The notes: a model not told the origin generated them from the letters alone. A stretch of DNA of 64,000 nucleotides from Limonium bicolor (GCA_023374045.1 CM041777.1:458732251-458796250); one strand, 5' to 3'; shown: positions 10,024 through 21,281, numbered from the stretch's first letter. Numbers and translations are program-made.

Positions 10024-10491
10024 TCTGATCGTCTTCCAAAGTAATTAGCTTTCTAGAAGAGACCTCCTATGATACCAATTGAAACAGGCTAGTGTTCCTG
10101 ATGTGTCCTCGACCGGTCGTGGACGTAGTTTGCGATTATGTGAATTACTTGATAGTTCAGGGAAGAACTTGATATACTCAAATTGGAAACTTTTTTTTGA
10201 TTGAGAATTTACACACAAAAATTCACTCAATCTCCCTCCGCCATACCTACGGACTCCGGGACAGTTTAGGACTTTATCCCAAATTCCTCTACCCTCTCCT
10301 AACAGCAAGCCTATGGTTCCCCAAACGTTCCCCGACTGGTCAGTCTACCAAGTACACACAGTATTCATTCACTCACCCAAACCTACCCAGCTCACCAACT
10401 TCCTAGTACTTACAGACACTTAGTCTGATTTACACTTGCATTAATTATCTCACTTCTTCGTGGTCAACATTCAAATACTACATGGTCAACA
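10024..10491 (-). repeat. Ty1/Copia F 5' LTR (10080-10491) with leader and primer-binding site (left copy)
   Basis: The 412-bp LTR reads, on the minus strand, from TGTTGACC (10491) to CTGTTTCA (10080). The primer-binding site just inside it, near 10067-10078, is TGGTATCA-like and complementary to initiator tRNA-Met, with one change from the right copy. The copy at 44204-44615 has the same length and sequence bar a few substitutions. Bases 10024-10079 are the short leader before gag. ORFs on either strand here are shadows. Confidence 0.85.
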
Positions 10492-11061
10492 TTAAGTACA
10501 AGTGTTTGAATGTGCTGATAACGTTGTTGCAGAACAATTAGAAATGGATGCTTCATATGATTTTGGGGATACTCAAGATGATTCACTAGTTAGTGACTAA
10601 GATTAGGAGGACCTAAATGCAATGATGGAAGATGTTGAACAACATTTTTCCAACAAACCCAAAACGTTTGAAAATCTGATGCAGTCATCCAAGCAACCGT
10701 TGTACAGTGGATGTGATACGCAGAAGCAAAACAAATTGAGCGTTGTCCTAAAACTATTCAATCTGAAGGTGAGGTATGGATGGAGCGATGTCAATTTTAG
10801 AGCTCTATTACAACTGCTGAAGGATGTACTACCAAAGACAATGTTATACCCACAACAACTTATAAAGCAAAGAAGTTAATGTGTCCGATGGGTATGGAAT
10901 ATAAAAAAATACATGCTTGTCCAAATGGGTGTATGTTGTACTGGAAGGAGAATGAGTAGGATGACCGTTGCTCTGAATGTGGGGAATCACGTTATGTAAA
11001 AAAGGGTGAGAGAAAACCGTATTTTGATACATTGAACAAGGCACATCTGGTTGTGTTGAAT
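10492..11061 (+). pseudogene. CACTA (En/Spm) TNP2-like transposase fragment (left copy)
   Basis: TNP2 is the DDE transposase of CACTA elements. The frame around 10622-10879 shows QPLYSGCDTQKQNKLSVVL then LFNLKVRYGWSDVNF, and the next frame continues YEAKKLMCPMGMEYKKIHA, all hallmarks of the TNP2 N-terminal part. A shift after about 10840 and a stop near 10957 break it. The cysteine-rich stretch (CSECGESRY) follows. The sequence then skips the whole catalytic core, and homology to the right copy ends at 11061. Copia F is inserted at its left edge. Confidence 0.85.
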
Positions 11062-11500
11062 GTGGGGATGCGCGTGGTGAAGGTGGTGGATGTGGGCGAA
11101 ATGACATAGCGACCCATTTTTTTTTGGTGTTTTGGTGAAGTGATGTAGGGGTGAAAGATACGCTATATGCAAAGGTGAGTTTCATGCATAGAGGGATGTG
11201 TGGTGAGTAATTTCAAGACGTATGATAATATGTTCAATCAAGATTCCGTCTCTAGTAATTGTAAGCATGTTTCATGAAATGGCCTTTCCTTCTTTCTTTT
11301 CTCTTTTACTTTCTACCCCCTTTTTTGTTGTGGACATATGAATGAATGCATAAGTACAAGGTTCAAGCTTGATATAAAGTATCATGAACAAGAAGAAGAA
11401 AAATGAAAAATTCCTCTTTTATTAATAACGATAGGAAAGGTAAAACAACATCGAATACCAAGTACAAATTTCATCATCTCAAAGAGAAACAACATAACTC
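11062..11500 (-). other. Non-coding stretch at the CACTA / E2 junction
   Basis: The match between the two Copia/CACTA copies stops at 11061. From about 11340 the sequence resembles the 3' side of gag in Ogre/Tat-like E1. There is no LTR terminus here, so the junction is not a normal insertion end. I read it as a duplication breakpoint. Nothing coding is visible. Confidence 0.45.
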
Positions 11501-13117
11501 CTAGCGATATCTGGCATGGTTCCCAAAGATATTCCCACGCTCTAAGAACTGGAGTCCTTGGTCAATTAGAATCTAATCTTGTGTTGTAATCCTCTGCAAT
11601 GATCAGTGTCATGACCAGGCAATAATATAGCTACAGAATTGGGCCAGATTTTTACCTGCCTGGGTGACCCCTTGTCGCGGTGGGAGTGGTTGCAAAATAT
11701 TTTACTCTTGAAGCTTCTTCAAAGCTTGGCTCAAAGGTCGGCCGATATCAGTGAACTCTCGTTGATGGAAGTCTTGTCTTGAAGGGGGGAACTACTCTAT
11801 AGTTCCGACCTTGACTTCTTGGCTGTTGGACTACATTCACCTCATATTGCTCTTCACACCTTTGTGGTGTGCCCTGAGTGTAAGCCGCTGTTGAATAAGA
11901 AGCTTTTGCTGGCTCAGATTTTGGGAACTTTGAATTACCTCTAGACCCCTGAGAATATCCGACCTTCAAATCTCCCTTGTGGATCTATTCCTCTAGCACA
12001 CCTACTTGTCTCATCAGCATTTCAAAGCTTGGAAAGTACATGTAATTTAGCTCATCATGATACTGCTTCTGCATGTTCTCGACGATCATGCGAATTTGCT
12101 CCTGTTCATCCATTCTCATGGGCATGCCTGCTGCCTTTCTCCTCCACCATTTTATGAAGTCAGGCATGGACTCACTCCCTGTCTAGCGAGTGCTAGCAAG
12201 GTTGGACCGGGATATCTCTAAATTCTTAGCATATTCAAAGTGGGTCAAAATCTTCGCATACCTCCTCATACTTTTAGTGTTCATTTTTGAGTTAGGTACC
12301 CCGTTGGGGAATCTCGTCCAGATACCTGGCAAAAACCTTGGCCTTTTGCATGTCATTGAGCCTTAGGATAGACATCTCTCGGCCGAACATGGACAAATGG
12401 ATCTGAGGATCGGTTGAACCCTTGTAGAGAGCTAAGGTTGGGAGCTTCAGCTTTGAAGGTAGCTCGACGTCGGGGTAGGATCCCATGGAAAAGTAGTCAA
12501 ACCAGCAGGTTTACCGGCATTTTCCATGCGCTCGACACGTTTTAAAACCCTCTGGACTTCTGCAGCTAGTTGATTTCCAGGGATATCCCCTCCATACCCG
12601 CCTTGAGTCTCATGCCCTTCCATAGAGGCGTTGTCCATGCTGTATAAAGGATTGAAAAACCTCTGCAGGGGTCTCTCCCGCCTTGCTGCCTCCAGGGATC
12701 CAATCTTCTCATGGAGTTCATCAATAGCTGCCACATGACTAGCTTCCAAGGCTTCAATGGCAGCCTGGTGTTTCTGTACCACGCTAGCTATCCGGTCTTG
12801 CTCCCCTGTAGGAGCTCTGGTGGTCCCACTTTGAGCTGCCATTTCCAGTGTGGCTAATTTTTCTTCCAGTTTAGCAATTGTATTGACATACATGTTCTCG
12901 AGCGCCTGGACACCTCTTTATGTTTTAGATAAAAAGCCTCCATGAGTTCTTCAACATAAGCAACACCTTCAAATGCCCCCTCTGGTTGCTGGTTTTCCTG
13001 AGGGATATTACCATGGGACTCAACTGACATGTCGGATGAGACGGAGGTGATTTCAGCGGGAGTAAAAAAGATGGGTGAGTGGGTAGCCGGATCAAACGCC
13101 ATGAACTTCTGTCCCAA
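11501..13117 (-). pseudogene. gag: Ogre/Tat-like gag of element E2, frameshifted
   Basis: Capsid precursor of an Ogre/Tat-like Ty3 retrotransposon. Minus-strand blocks in order: N-terminal part (13117-12854), coiled coil with EEKLATLEMAAQ and HVAAIDELHEKIGSLEAAR (12893-12447), the gag core LKLPTLALYKGSTDPQIHL and DMQKAKVFARYLDEIPQR (12486-12292), FIKWWRRKAAGMPMRMDEQ (12167-11985), and a C-terminal block ending QGLQFLE (stop at 11501). At least three frame changes or stops separate the blocks. E1 gag at 22693-23993 is a close paralogue with far fewer lesions. Confidence 0.85.
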
Positions 13118-13990
13118 CGCCTTTCTAAAATTTTGTCTCTTTTCTGTTTTAAGAACATAAAACAGAAACTATTAGGACATGGGATTTCATGAGTAAGAGA
13201 ATATTTTCTCTTAAGATCCACTGTGTTCTAGTTATAAGAGGTATCTTCCCCTTTTTAATTATCTGGGCCGAGAGAGTTGGAAATTTTGACATATGGATTG
13301 GACCAATAATTTCAGAGGAGTCCATTGAGGAGATGACTTTGTGAAGATGAGTTTGTTTGGGCCACGAGGGATCTTATTCGGGCTAAAGATATTTGAAGAA
13401 TTGATACAGATGTGGGGCTTGAGGCCCAATGAAAGATATACACAGATAGAGATCATACAAAAAAGGTTGTGCAAATGTTCTCACAAAACGACTTAGTCCA
13501 ATAGGTATGGATCGATCCGGAGAAGGGCTTGGGGCGCGGGCCCAAGTCACCACAAAGGAATTCGGGTTGCACACTATTCTCTTTGGGCTTCCCCACTTTT
13601 TTCACATCACCTGAACACGTGCGTCTACGGTCGGGTCTTTGAATGACCAAACAAAGCTAGGTAAGGGCACTATCAGGAAAATGGTTGGGGCTAAAGCCCA
13701 GGTATTAACGGGATATGGTCAGACAACATCCTCCTCTTTTCTCCAACTTATTCACATCACCTAAAACGGTGTGAGTCCCTGATAGGGGACCCTAACATGG
13801 CTCCCGAGGTGAAACTAGTTTGCGTGGACCCTCGCTATCATATGATGCAAAGGTGCAGAAATTGAAGTGCGCACAAAAGTAAACAAACAATGTAATAAAA
13901 GCCGTAAATACACAATTTCGAGTTAAGCCCTCTTTCTTAAAATTAAATAAGTTTGAAATTAAGAGTTTGTCCCCCGCAGAGTCGCCATTC
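13118..13990 (-). other. 5' leader of E2 with primer-binding site
   Basis: Non-coding leader between LTR and gag. TCCCCCGCAGAGTCGCCA at 13970-13987 is the primer-binding site in reverse complement. It matches the 3' end of plant tRNA-Arg with a few mismatches, and Ogre/Tat elements are known to use tRNA-Arg. Bases 13505-13990 are closely similar to the leader of E1 (24775-25231). ORFs on the minus strand here are not supported. Confidence 0.75.
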
Positions 13991-14117
13991 TGTGAGCCTC
14001 GATTATTAAACCCTATCCTATGTTGATTAGGATCTAATCGGGTTCTAGGTCCACTTGAAACGTAAGTTTAATAACTAGGTCATATAACCATAATTATAAA
14101 AACTTAATTTAGCTCAA
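13991..14117 (-). repeat. E2 5' LTR, first piece
   Basis: Starts TGTGAGCCTCGATT three bases from the primer-binding site. It is interrupted at 14117 by E1 (target duplication CTCAA, 14113-14117 and 41191-41195) and continues at 41191-42845. Confidence 0.9.
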
Positions 14118-14545
14118 TGTGAGCCTCGATTTTAAACCCTATCCTATGTTGATTAAAGTTGATTAGGATCTAATCGGGTTTTAGGTCCACTTATAACCTA
14201 AGATTAATAATTATGTCATATAACAATAATTATTAAAACCTAAGCTAGCTCACTGGAACCTATTATGAGTCGCCACCTAATTTTAACCTAGATCAAATTA
14301 GGAAAGGAGAGTTCGGGTTCGGGGGCTTGATATTCGACTTAATTAGGGTTCAATTACTTTCATTACCCCTAGAAGTCGTTTTTCCTCTACTTAGTTTAAT
14401 TACGGCTTATTACGAGTCATTTTAAGCTAAGTGCGCGAGCTTCTGTTTTTTTTTGTTTTTTAGCATTTTTTGACTGAAAATAAAAGTGAAAGTTGAAATT
14501 ACCTAAACTAGGGTTTTGGAGGCAGAATTAGGTCAAATTTTGTTT

Positions 14546-14790
14546 CCGTCCGTAGCCGCGGACCTAATGTCCGTAACCACGGACCCTAGTTAATCTATGT
14601 GAAAATAAAAGTCGAATTAAACAGAAAACAAAAATTTGAAAAGTCTAGGGCCACGGACAGGATGTCCGTAGGCCCGGACATAGTTTAACAAAACCTAATT
14701 TTTAAAATTTTAAAATCCCGCCGCCGTCCGTGGTGTCTGGCCACGGACAACCCGTCCGTGGTCCCGGACCCCCACGGACAGGGGTTTTAT
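14546..14790. repeat. GTCCGT/ACGGAC palindrome cluster in Ogre/Tat LTR
   Basis: At least six copies of GTCCGT or ACGGAC in inverted pairs, e.g. CCACGGACAGGATGTCCGTA. The same cluster is in the 5' LTR (25664-25800 and 40066-40130), in E2 (41486-41745) and in E3 (50908-51200), each with local changes. Confidence 0.85.
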
Positions 14791-15746
14791 GGTGGTTCCC
14801 GAGGTGTTTCGGCTCAAAATTTATGCACTGTAGCCTGAAAGGTGTACAATTCGTTAGTAATTGAAAGATTGCAGTTTGATGTCGAATTATGCACGAAACT
14901 TGGTAAACAGTTATTGGACAGAAGCTTAAACAAACAGCAATACAGAAGCGTAGAAGGGTTAGTTTGAGCCCAAATTTTGAGGTAAGACAGATAATACAGA
15001 GAATTAGGAAGTGGAGTTTCTACCTGTTTTTACCTTCGGATTCATGGTGTTTCTCACATCGGATTCTTCTAGGCCTCGTTGATGGCGGATTCGGAAGAAC
15101 TTCGAACCCAGCTTCTGACTCCTTGTTGTTCTTGATGCTCTTCTTCACTTTTGGTGCTGTTTTTGGTGAGGGTTTGATGATGGTGATGTTTTGGGAGTTG
15201 AAAAATGTGTTTGGGTGTCGATTTTGGTGAGATTTCGGTGTTTGATTGTGGCTCTGGAGTTCAAAACGTGAAGAGAAGACGGCTGCCTTTTTTTTTGAGA
15301 GTCTAGGGTTCTTGAGGTTCTCCTTTGATCATGGATAAGGTTCCTTATATAGGCTTCCTTAAAGATAAAAAATCCGGTAAAACTGAGATTTACCGACGTT
15401 TTAGCTCAGGGCTTCCAGAGGAATTTGATTATGAATTTTACACATGGTAAAGGATGATATTTCTGAATTTTCTGAGGTGGAACCGAATTTTTTAAATGTT
15501 GGAATATTTTTAATTGAATTTTCCCGTCAGATTCAGTCAGAATTGCTAGAAATTATTGGAACTCAAAAAAATCAAATTCCAACGCCATTAAGCTTAGAAT
15601 GTCATCCTCTATCATGGGTTAAAATTTCAAAGCATTTTGAATTGATATGACCCTTATTTGGAGGAGAGAGAAAGCCTATAGGGGGCTTAGGAGCCTTGAA
15701 AAATTACGAAAATGCCCCTGGAGATGACTAACACTACTAGAAAACA

Positions 15747-16420
15747 GTAGTTTACCTACGGAAATTACCTACGGAAAATATTCCGTAGGTAATTACCGAC
15801 GGAATACCTACGGTTTATAATACCAGCCCTTGTTAAGTTGTTACCTACGGAATACCGACGGAATTCCAACAAAATATTACCTACGAAATATTCCGTAGGT
15901 AAATTTGAAGGGAAAAGTGCGGGAGGACCGGCTGGTAAGGGCGCGTATAACGCCAACAAATTACCTACGGATATTTTCCGTAGGTAAATAGGTGGGATTT
16001 TAAATAAAGATTACCGACGGAACATCCGTCGGTAAATGCTGTGTTTTATTCCATGTAAAGATTACCTACGGACTGCTTTCCGTCGGTAAGTACCTACAGA
16101 TTATTCCGACGATAATTGCTTCGTAGTGACAAGCAAAAGTTCAGGCTGAAACGTGGCACTTTTATATGAAGATTACCTACGAACTTTTTCCGTCGGTAAT
16201 TACCTTCGGAATATTCCGTTGGTAATTTCTTCGTAGTGACAAGCGAGAGTTCAATCTGAAACGCGACGTTTTTCTTACATGAGGATTACCTACAGATTGT
16301 TTCCGTCGGTAATTACCAATGGATTATTCCGTCGGCAATGACTCTTTTATACAGGCGAGATTACTTATAACATTGAATGTCGCTTTACTTGATGGATACC
16401 GACGGACTATCCGTCGGCAA
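15747..16420. repeat. CACTA left subterminal repeats (TTACCTACGGA type)
   Basis: Many direct and inverted copies of TACCTACGGA, TACCGACGGA and their complements, often as palindromes such as TACCTACGGAAAATATTCCG. In CACTA elements such repeats are binding sites for the TNPA-type protein. Confidence 0.9.
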
Positions 16421-16734
16421 GGTTACTATATCGCCTTACCGGTTTTTCTTCCTTTTTATTCTTCTTCTTTCCTCTCTCACTTCCTTCCTCTCCTCTCGAC
16501 ACCTCTATTCGCAACATCGGGCTTTGTGTTCTCCCAATCTTCATTGAAGTGGAGTTACCGTAAATCACGAATGCAAGGTGAGAAATCTTGCCTTCTTCCT
16601 CCATCATTTGCCTCACTCTTGGTAATTTTACGAACCCTAACTTACGATTAAAGGAACATACATGCTCTTTTCCTCTTTCCGATCTTCATTCAAGAAAAGT
16701 ATGCAATCCTAACTGGTGAACTGTATCACTGACG

Positions 16735-17225
16735 GTAATTCTGTAATCCTAACTGGCGAACAGGAACTACTCTCTACACCTCTAATTCTGCTATTTGAAC
16801 TGGCGAACAAGGACTGTTGCTCTGCGCTTTTCAGTCATGGGTAATTTTGCACTCGTACTCGCGAGCAAGGATTGCATGCTCTGTGTTCTTCATCAAGGTA
16901 ATTTTTCAAACCCTGACATACATGCCCTTTTCCTCTTTCTGATCTTCAGTCACGACCATTTTGCATAACCTAAATGCAACAAGTAATCGCTCACGATAAT
17001 TCTGTAATCCTAACTGGTGAACAAGGAACTTCTACTCTGCGCCTATCGTCGTGTTAATTTTTCGTTCTTAACTGGCGAACAGGAGTTGCATGCTCAACGT
17101 CTCACTTACGATAATTCTGCAATCCAAACAGGTAAACAAAGAACTGCATTTTCTGCGCCTATCACTCAAGGTAATATTGCTATCCTGATTGGCGTACAAA
17201 GGAACATACATCTCTGTGCACCTTT
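16735..17225. repeat. Degenerate ~60-70 bp minisatellite inside the CACTA element
   Basis: Roughly seven or eight diverged units built on GTAATTCTGTAATCCTAAC, TGGCGAACAAGGAACT and TGCTCTGCGCCT-like blocks. The + strand ORF 17017-17235 is part of it and has no known product. Confidence 0.75.
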
Positions 17226-17546
17226 TGTGGCATGATCTTGTTTAAACAAGCATTAGTAACCTGCTGCCTGTGAATGTATCATGTTTTGGTTTAATGATAT
17301 TCTTTTTTCGTATGCTTCTATGCTATATTTGCATTAGCAGTTTTGGTCATGTTTCTCTTCTGATTCTGTTTTGCACATCTAAATCACCTTTTCATTTCTT
17401 CATGCTATATTTGCACTACAGTTTTGGCTAGTTCTCTTCTGATTTTATTTGCACTATGTATGTGGATTCTGTCACCTTTTTTGAGTGTACACATTGATAA
17501 CCAATCAAGTGTGTGACTCTTAAGCTGCTTCTGTAAGACACTGATT

Positions 17547-19007
17547 ATGGCAGTCGATGTCTCTTCAGTTACCGAATGTAACTACTCTTATCTAATGACT
17601 GACATCAGAGATGGCAAGGCGGGACAGGCAAAGAAAAAGAGAATACAGAAGTACATTTGGGCATCCGTTGGTGTTTCCATTACAATTGGTACTGCAAGCT
17701 CTAGCATGGTCTTTTATACCAGCACAAAGGGAACTTCTTCATCATCGTCATCATCTGATCACATCCAATCTCCTGAATCAATTTCCCAGTCCAAGTGAAA
17801 CGGAAAAGGGAAGTTGTGGTATCATGTGATGAATGTGTAAATGATATTGCAATATCTGCTTCCACTGTTTGTACAGGTTTATGCTATTTTTGTTTTTGCC
17901 TGAGAAAGAGAATATCACCACAACTTGGATGAGTTGCTTCAACAGCATGACAGGTTTGGGTCGGTCAACCGCATCTCTCACGTGTGGCCAAACAACATGA
18001 TAGTGGGTAACCAATGCAGTTTGGGTGGAGTTTATATTTCATAAAGAATGGCAGGTTGGGGAAGGAGACTTGGTAGCAAGTTACTGATATGATCCCTAGT
18101 TATGCATTTATGTGTACATATTTCTTTTTATCTTCATAGAGTATTAAGCCACAATATGAAATCTTCACCCTATAAACATGCTTTTGTGCCCTTGTATTAT
18201 AATATTTATGAAGCTACTACTTAATTATGTCAGGATTATTTCCCTTTCTGTACAGGTATATACGCTGATATTGTCATGAAAAAGTCTGAATATTGGTCAT
18301 CATTAGCTCCTCTTCCTTTTGAAATTGTGGTGTCTGCAGGTCAAAAGGCCAAAGAGGAAAGTTTAGAAAAAGGATTGAAATTTAACTTAATTCTTGGTTG
18401 CTTAGCAGATTTTTATTGAATCATTCTGGGTTCTACTGGGCTAAATTTATGTTTAATTTCTTTGTATCCTGAAGCAGATGATACTTCTGAAAGCAGAATC
18501 AAACTTATCCAAGACTTTAATGATCTCTTAGGAGAAGCAATAATAGAAAGCATGCTCTTAGTTGAAATGGGCTTAATGGAACTTGCTTCCTTGAAGGTAT
18601 CCTTCAAGCTCTTTGATCCTTACTCAACGTCTGGTTTTTGATGCTGATGAAACTGTGTGCATTGTAGTGGTAGAGTTATAAGAGACTGAACAGAAATATG
18701 TATCCCAATTATCACTTATTTCTTCCTCATGTCAATGCAGATCTTAAATCTCCTAGGGAGTTCAAGTATATGGAGGCCTTTGGTACGCAATTTTGTTCAA
18801 CTTAATTGTCTAGATTTCTCTTAGACCAATCTTGATTCTAGTCACTAGAGATATCAGACACTTCGAGTTACTTTATTTCTTCTGATGCGGGACTCGAGCA
18901 CAATGCATCTGGCTGATGCATACGAATATTTCATGTATAGTCCATCGGGAGGGAACCTGCAGCAATCTAGGGGTGAAGATTGTGAGAATTCTAATAGTTT
19001 GGAGTGA
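17547..19007 (+). pseudogene. Captured host gene fragment, identity unknown
   Basis: Exon-like blocks lie on the + strand. Block 1 (17547-17798) is an 83-codon frame: a lysine/arginine-rich stretch (KAGQAKKKRIQKYIW), a hydrophobic segment ASVGVSITIGTASSSMVFY that could span a membrane, then a serine run. Block 2 (about 18476-18595) reads [18 protein letters not shown] and [14 protein letters not shown] and ends at an AAG|GTATCC donor. Block 3 (about 18741-18782) reads LKSPREFKYMEAF, bounded by AG and GT. Block 4 ends GEDCENSNSLE with a stop at 19005. The spacers are T-rich like plant introns. I do not recognise the gene. The frame is not shown to be continuous, so this is best read as transduplicated sequence, possibly from more than one gene. 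Confidence 0.5.
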
Positions 19008-19369
19008 TGATTTGGTGTATGTATGAATATTGTAAACTTGAGAACTTTTTTTTTAGTTTGTTTTTATCGTTTTTGATGATGTCTAATGTTAGTTTATGAA
19101 GTTATAAGATGAGTTAGATATATATGTAAATATTTTTTTTTTTAAAATTTCAAAATTTTATGCTTTAATATATAAGGGCATCGTGCCTATTGAAATTTAA
19201 CATTATATTGTTTAATAATTTTAATTCTGAAATAGCTTTATAATTCAAATATTCAAAAATGAAGAATAATCATAATATAAACTAAATATGGTCAAATAAA
19301 TGTAAAATACAAAAAATATAAATACTTACGTACTGTCTAATAATAATAATTGGTATAAAGGTTCCTAAA

Positions 19370-19800
19370 GTATTACCTACAAATTACCTACGGAATGTCT
19401 AATAAAAATGGTTGGTATAAGATTTCGTAGGTAATCCATAGGTAACATTTTACCTAAGGAATTTTTCCGTAGGTAACATTTTACCTACGGATTACCTACG
19501 AAATGTCTAATATATAAGATTCCGTCGGTAATCCGTAGGTAAAATTTTACCTACGGATTACCGACGGATTTTCCGTAGGTAATTTACCTTCGGACTGTTC
19601 CGTAGGTAATCCGTCGGTAATTACAGCTGACACTTCCGTAGGTAATCCGTAGGTAATTTACCGACGGACTCAATTTTTCGTCGGTAATCTTATTACCGAC
19701 CAATTAAATACCGACGGATGTTTTGAGTGAAATTTTGTCAGTAATCCGTCGGTAATTATGATTACCTACGGATTACCTACGAAATTGTCCGTAGGTAATT
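19370..19800. repeat. CACTA right subterminal repeats
   Basis: Mirror of the left end: repeated TTACCTACGGATTACC, TCCGTAGGTAATCCGT and TACCGACGGA motifs running up to the terminal inverted repeat. Between the captured gene and this block (19008-19369) I see only AT-rich sequence. Confidence 0.9.
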
Positions 19801-20034
19801 CGCTTTTTTCTAGTAGTGTAAGCTGTCCCTAGTACTCTGAAATGTGCCGATCGAACTGGGAACCCTCGCTACTAGCCTATTAGTAGAGACTCTCTTCCGG
19901 GGGGGTTGAAATTTTGGGTATAACAGATTGCCCCCCGTCAACTAGACTTTGTAATGGAAATGAAAAGACTAGTTGATGCTTGAGTGATACCCCAAAATTT
20001 TGGATCTTAAAAGATCACATGTGCAATCCGACAA

Positions 20035-20270
20035 GTTGCGTCGAGCTATTCTAAGGCGCTGATTACCTATAAGGAAAGTGGAAAGGTGTCGAGCGGTTCT
20101 AAGGCGTCGACCACCTAAAGGTAATAATGAAGTAATGTCAGACTATTCTAAGGCGCCGACTACCTGTAATGAATGAGATGATGTCAAGCTATTCTAAGGC
20201 GTTGACTACCTATAATGAATGAGATGATGTCAAGCTATTCTGAGGCGTTGACTACCTATCAGTGATTGAA
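20035..20270. repeat. Array 1 of E1: ~46-bp unit, five copies
   Basis: Units of the form TCAAGCTATTCTAAGGCG, TTGACTACCTATAATGAATG, GATGATG. E3 carries the same array with eight copies at 53165-53530. Confidence 0.9.
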
Positions 20271-20279
20271 AAATGGTGT

Positions 20280-20775
20280 TGGGTCGAGTTCTTCTATTCG
20301 GGTGAGTTCTGCTGCTCTAGTGAGGTCTGCTGCTCTGGTGAATCTGAATCTTTGGCTGAGAATCTGCATCTCTGAAGAGTCTGTATCTTTGGCTGAGAAT
20401 CTGTATCTTTGAAGAATCTATATCTTCAGCTGAGAATCTGTATCTCTGATCGGGTGAGAACCTGTATCTCTGAAGAATCTGTATCTTCGGCAGAGAATCT
20501 GTATCTCTGATCGGGTGAGAATCTGTATCTCTGAAGAATCTGTATCTTCGTGCGAGAATCTGTATCTCTGATCGGTGAGAATCTGTATCTTAAGAATCTG
20601 TATCTTCGGCGAGAATCTGTATCTGAAGAATCTGTATCTTCGGTGAGAATCTGTATCTCTGAAGAATCTGTACCTTCGGCTAGAATCTGTATCCCTGAAG
20701 AATCTGTACCTTCGGCTGAGAATCTGTATCCCTGAAGAATCTGTACCTTCGGCTGAGAATCTGTATCCTTGAATT
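20280..20775. repeat. Array 2 of E1: AATCTGTATCTTCGGCTGAG units
   Basis: It begins with about three GAGTTCTGCTGCTCTGGT-type units like those of E3, then changes into more than ten repeats of AATCTGTATCTCTGAAG and AATCTGTATCTTCGGCTGAG. Frames across it (20418-20813 -, 20550-20735 +) are repeat by-products. Confidence 0.9.
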
Positions 20776-20829
20776 TTGACGAGGAGTCTCATACTAATAG
20801 ATGCAATGGTCATGATGAAAGTTAATTAT

Positions 20830-20960
20830 GAAAGTGCCAAACGTGGCAATGAGGATGTGCATGTCAAAATACGATCAAAGTGTATGTAGGAAATTTGTCC
20901 AAAACAAGAAATTGTTGAAAGAGGTGCCAAACGTGGTAGTGTTTGAAGAATAAATCTGTT
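20830..20960. repeat. Array 3 of E1: GTGCCAAACGTGGCA units, two copies
   Basis: Two copies of GTGCCAAACGTGGCA about 90 bp apart, with conserved AAACAAGAAATTGTTGAAA between them. E3 has five copies at 53828-54160. Confidence 0.8.
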
Positions 20961-21180
20961 TAAAAAAGCGAAATTATCATTTCCTGACCATAGACTTCGG
21001 ACTTGTAATTTATCTCCTAGGAGATAAACATGCCATCGACGGGGTATGGTGTATGATGTAAAGGTAAGGGCTTATGTGGGCCTGTGGTGTGTGATGTGGA
21101 GGTAAAGGCTTATGCGGGCCGGTGGTGTGTGATGGTGGTGGTGATGTTTGAGCTCTGGGTTCCAATTGGTGTTGTCATAG

Positions 21181-21281
21181 CAATTGTTGGAACCAACAAT
21201 TGCCCCCAGTATTTTTCCCTTAAGACAATCTGAGCTAGAGTTCATGGCAATCGATCGTTCCGATCGATTGCCCCCAGTATT
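21181..21281 (-). other. Two palindrome-plus-polypurine modules in E1
   Basis: Module 1: palindrome CAATTGTTGG-AA-CCAACAATTG (21181-21202) running into CCCCCAGTATT. Module 2: palindrome CAATCGATCG-TTC-CGATCGATTG (21248-21270) running into the same CCCCCAGTATT. On the element's own strand both read AATACTGGGGGCAAT, close to the LTR-adjacent tract GGGGGGCAATC. A third tract without a clear palindrome is at 22350-22363. Confidence 0.8.

Larger units (their letters stand above)
15732..19818. mobile_element. CACTA (En/Spm) non-autonomous element carrying gene fragments (4.09 kb)
   Basis: Terminal inverted repeats CACTACTAGAAAA (15732) and its reverse complement ending CTAGTAGTG (19818), flanked by the 3-bp target duplication TAA (15729-15731 and 19819-19821). 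The empty site GACTAAGCT survives in the partner LTR at 41081-41089. Subterminal TTACCTACGGA/TCCGTAGGTAA repeats lie at both ends. No transposase is found inside; the middle holds a degenerate minisatellite and exon-like sequence. It therefore depends on a transposase in trans. Confidence 0.95.
14118..19925 (-). repeat. E1 3' LTR, split by a CACTA element
   Basis: TGTGAGCC at 14118 and GGGTATAACA at 19925. Without the CACTA element it is about 1.72 kb and nearly the same as the 5' LTR. It holds several palindromes of the type GTCCGTGGCCACGGAC between 14546 and 14790. ORFs at 14964-15230 and 15444-15650 are LTR sequence with no product. The polypurine tract (GACGGGGGGCAATC on the minus strand) begins directly at 19926. 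Confidence 0.9.

Noticed and set aside
20280..20775. CRISPR-like regular repeats
   Set aside because: Units are adjacent or imperfect without unique spacers, lie in a plant retrotransposon 3' region and have no cas genes.
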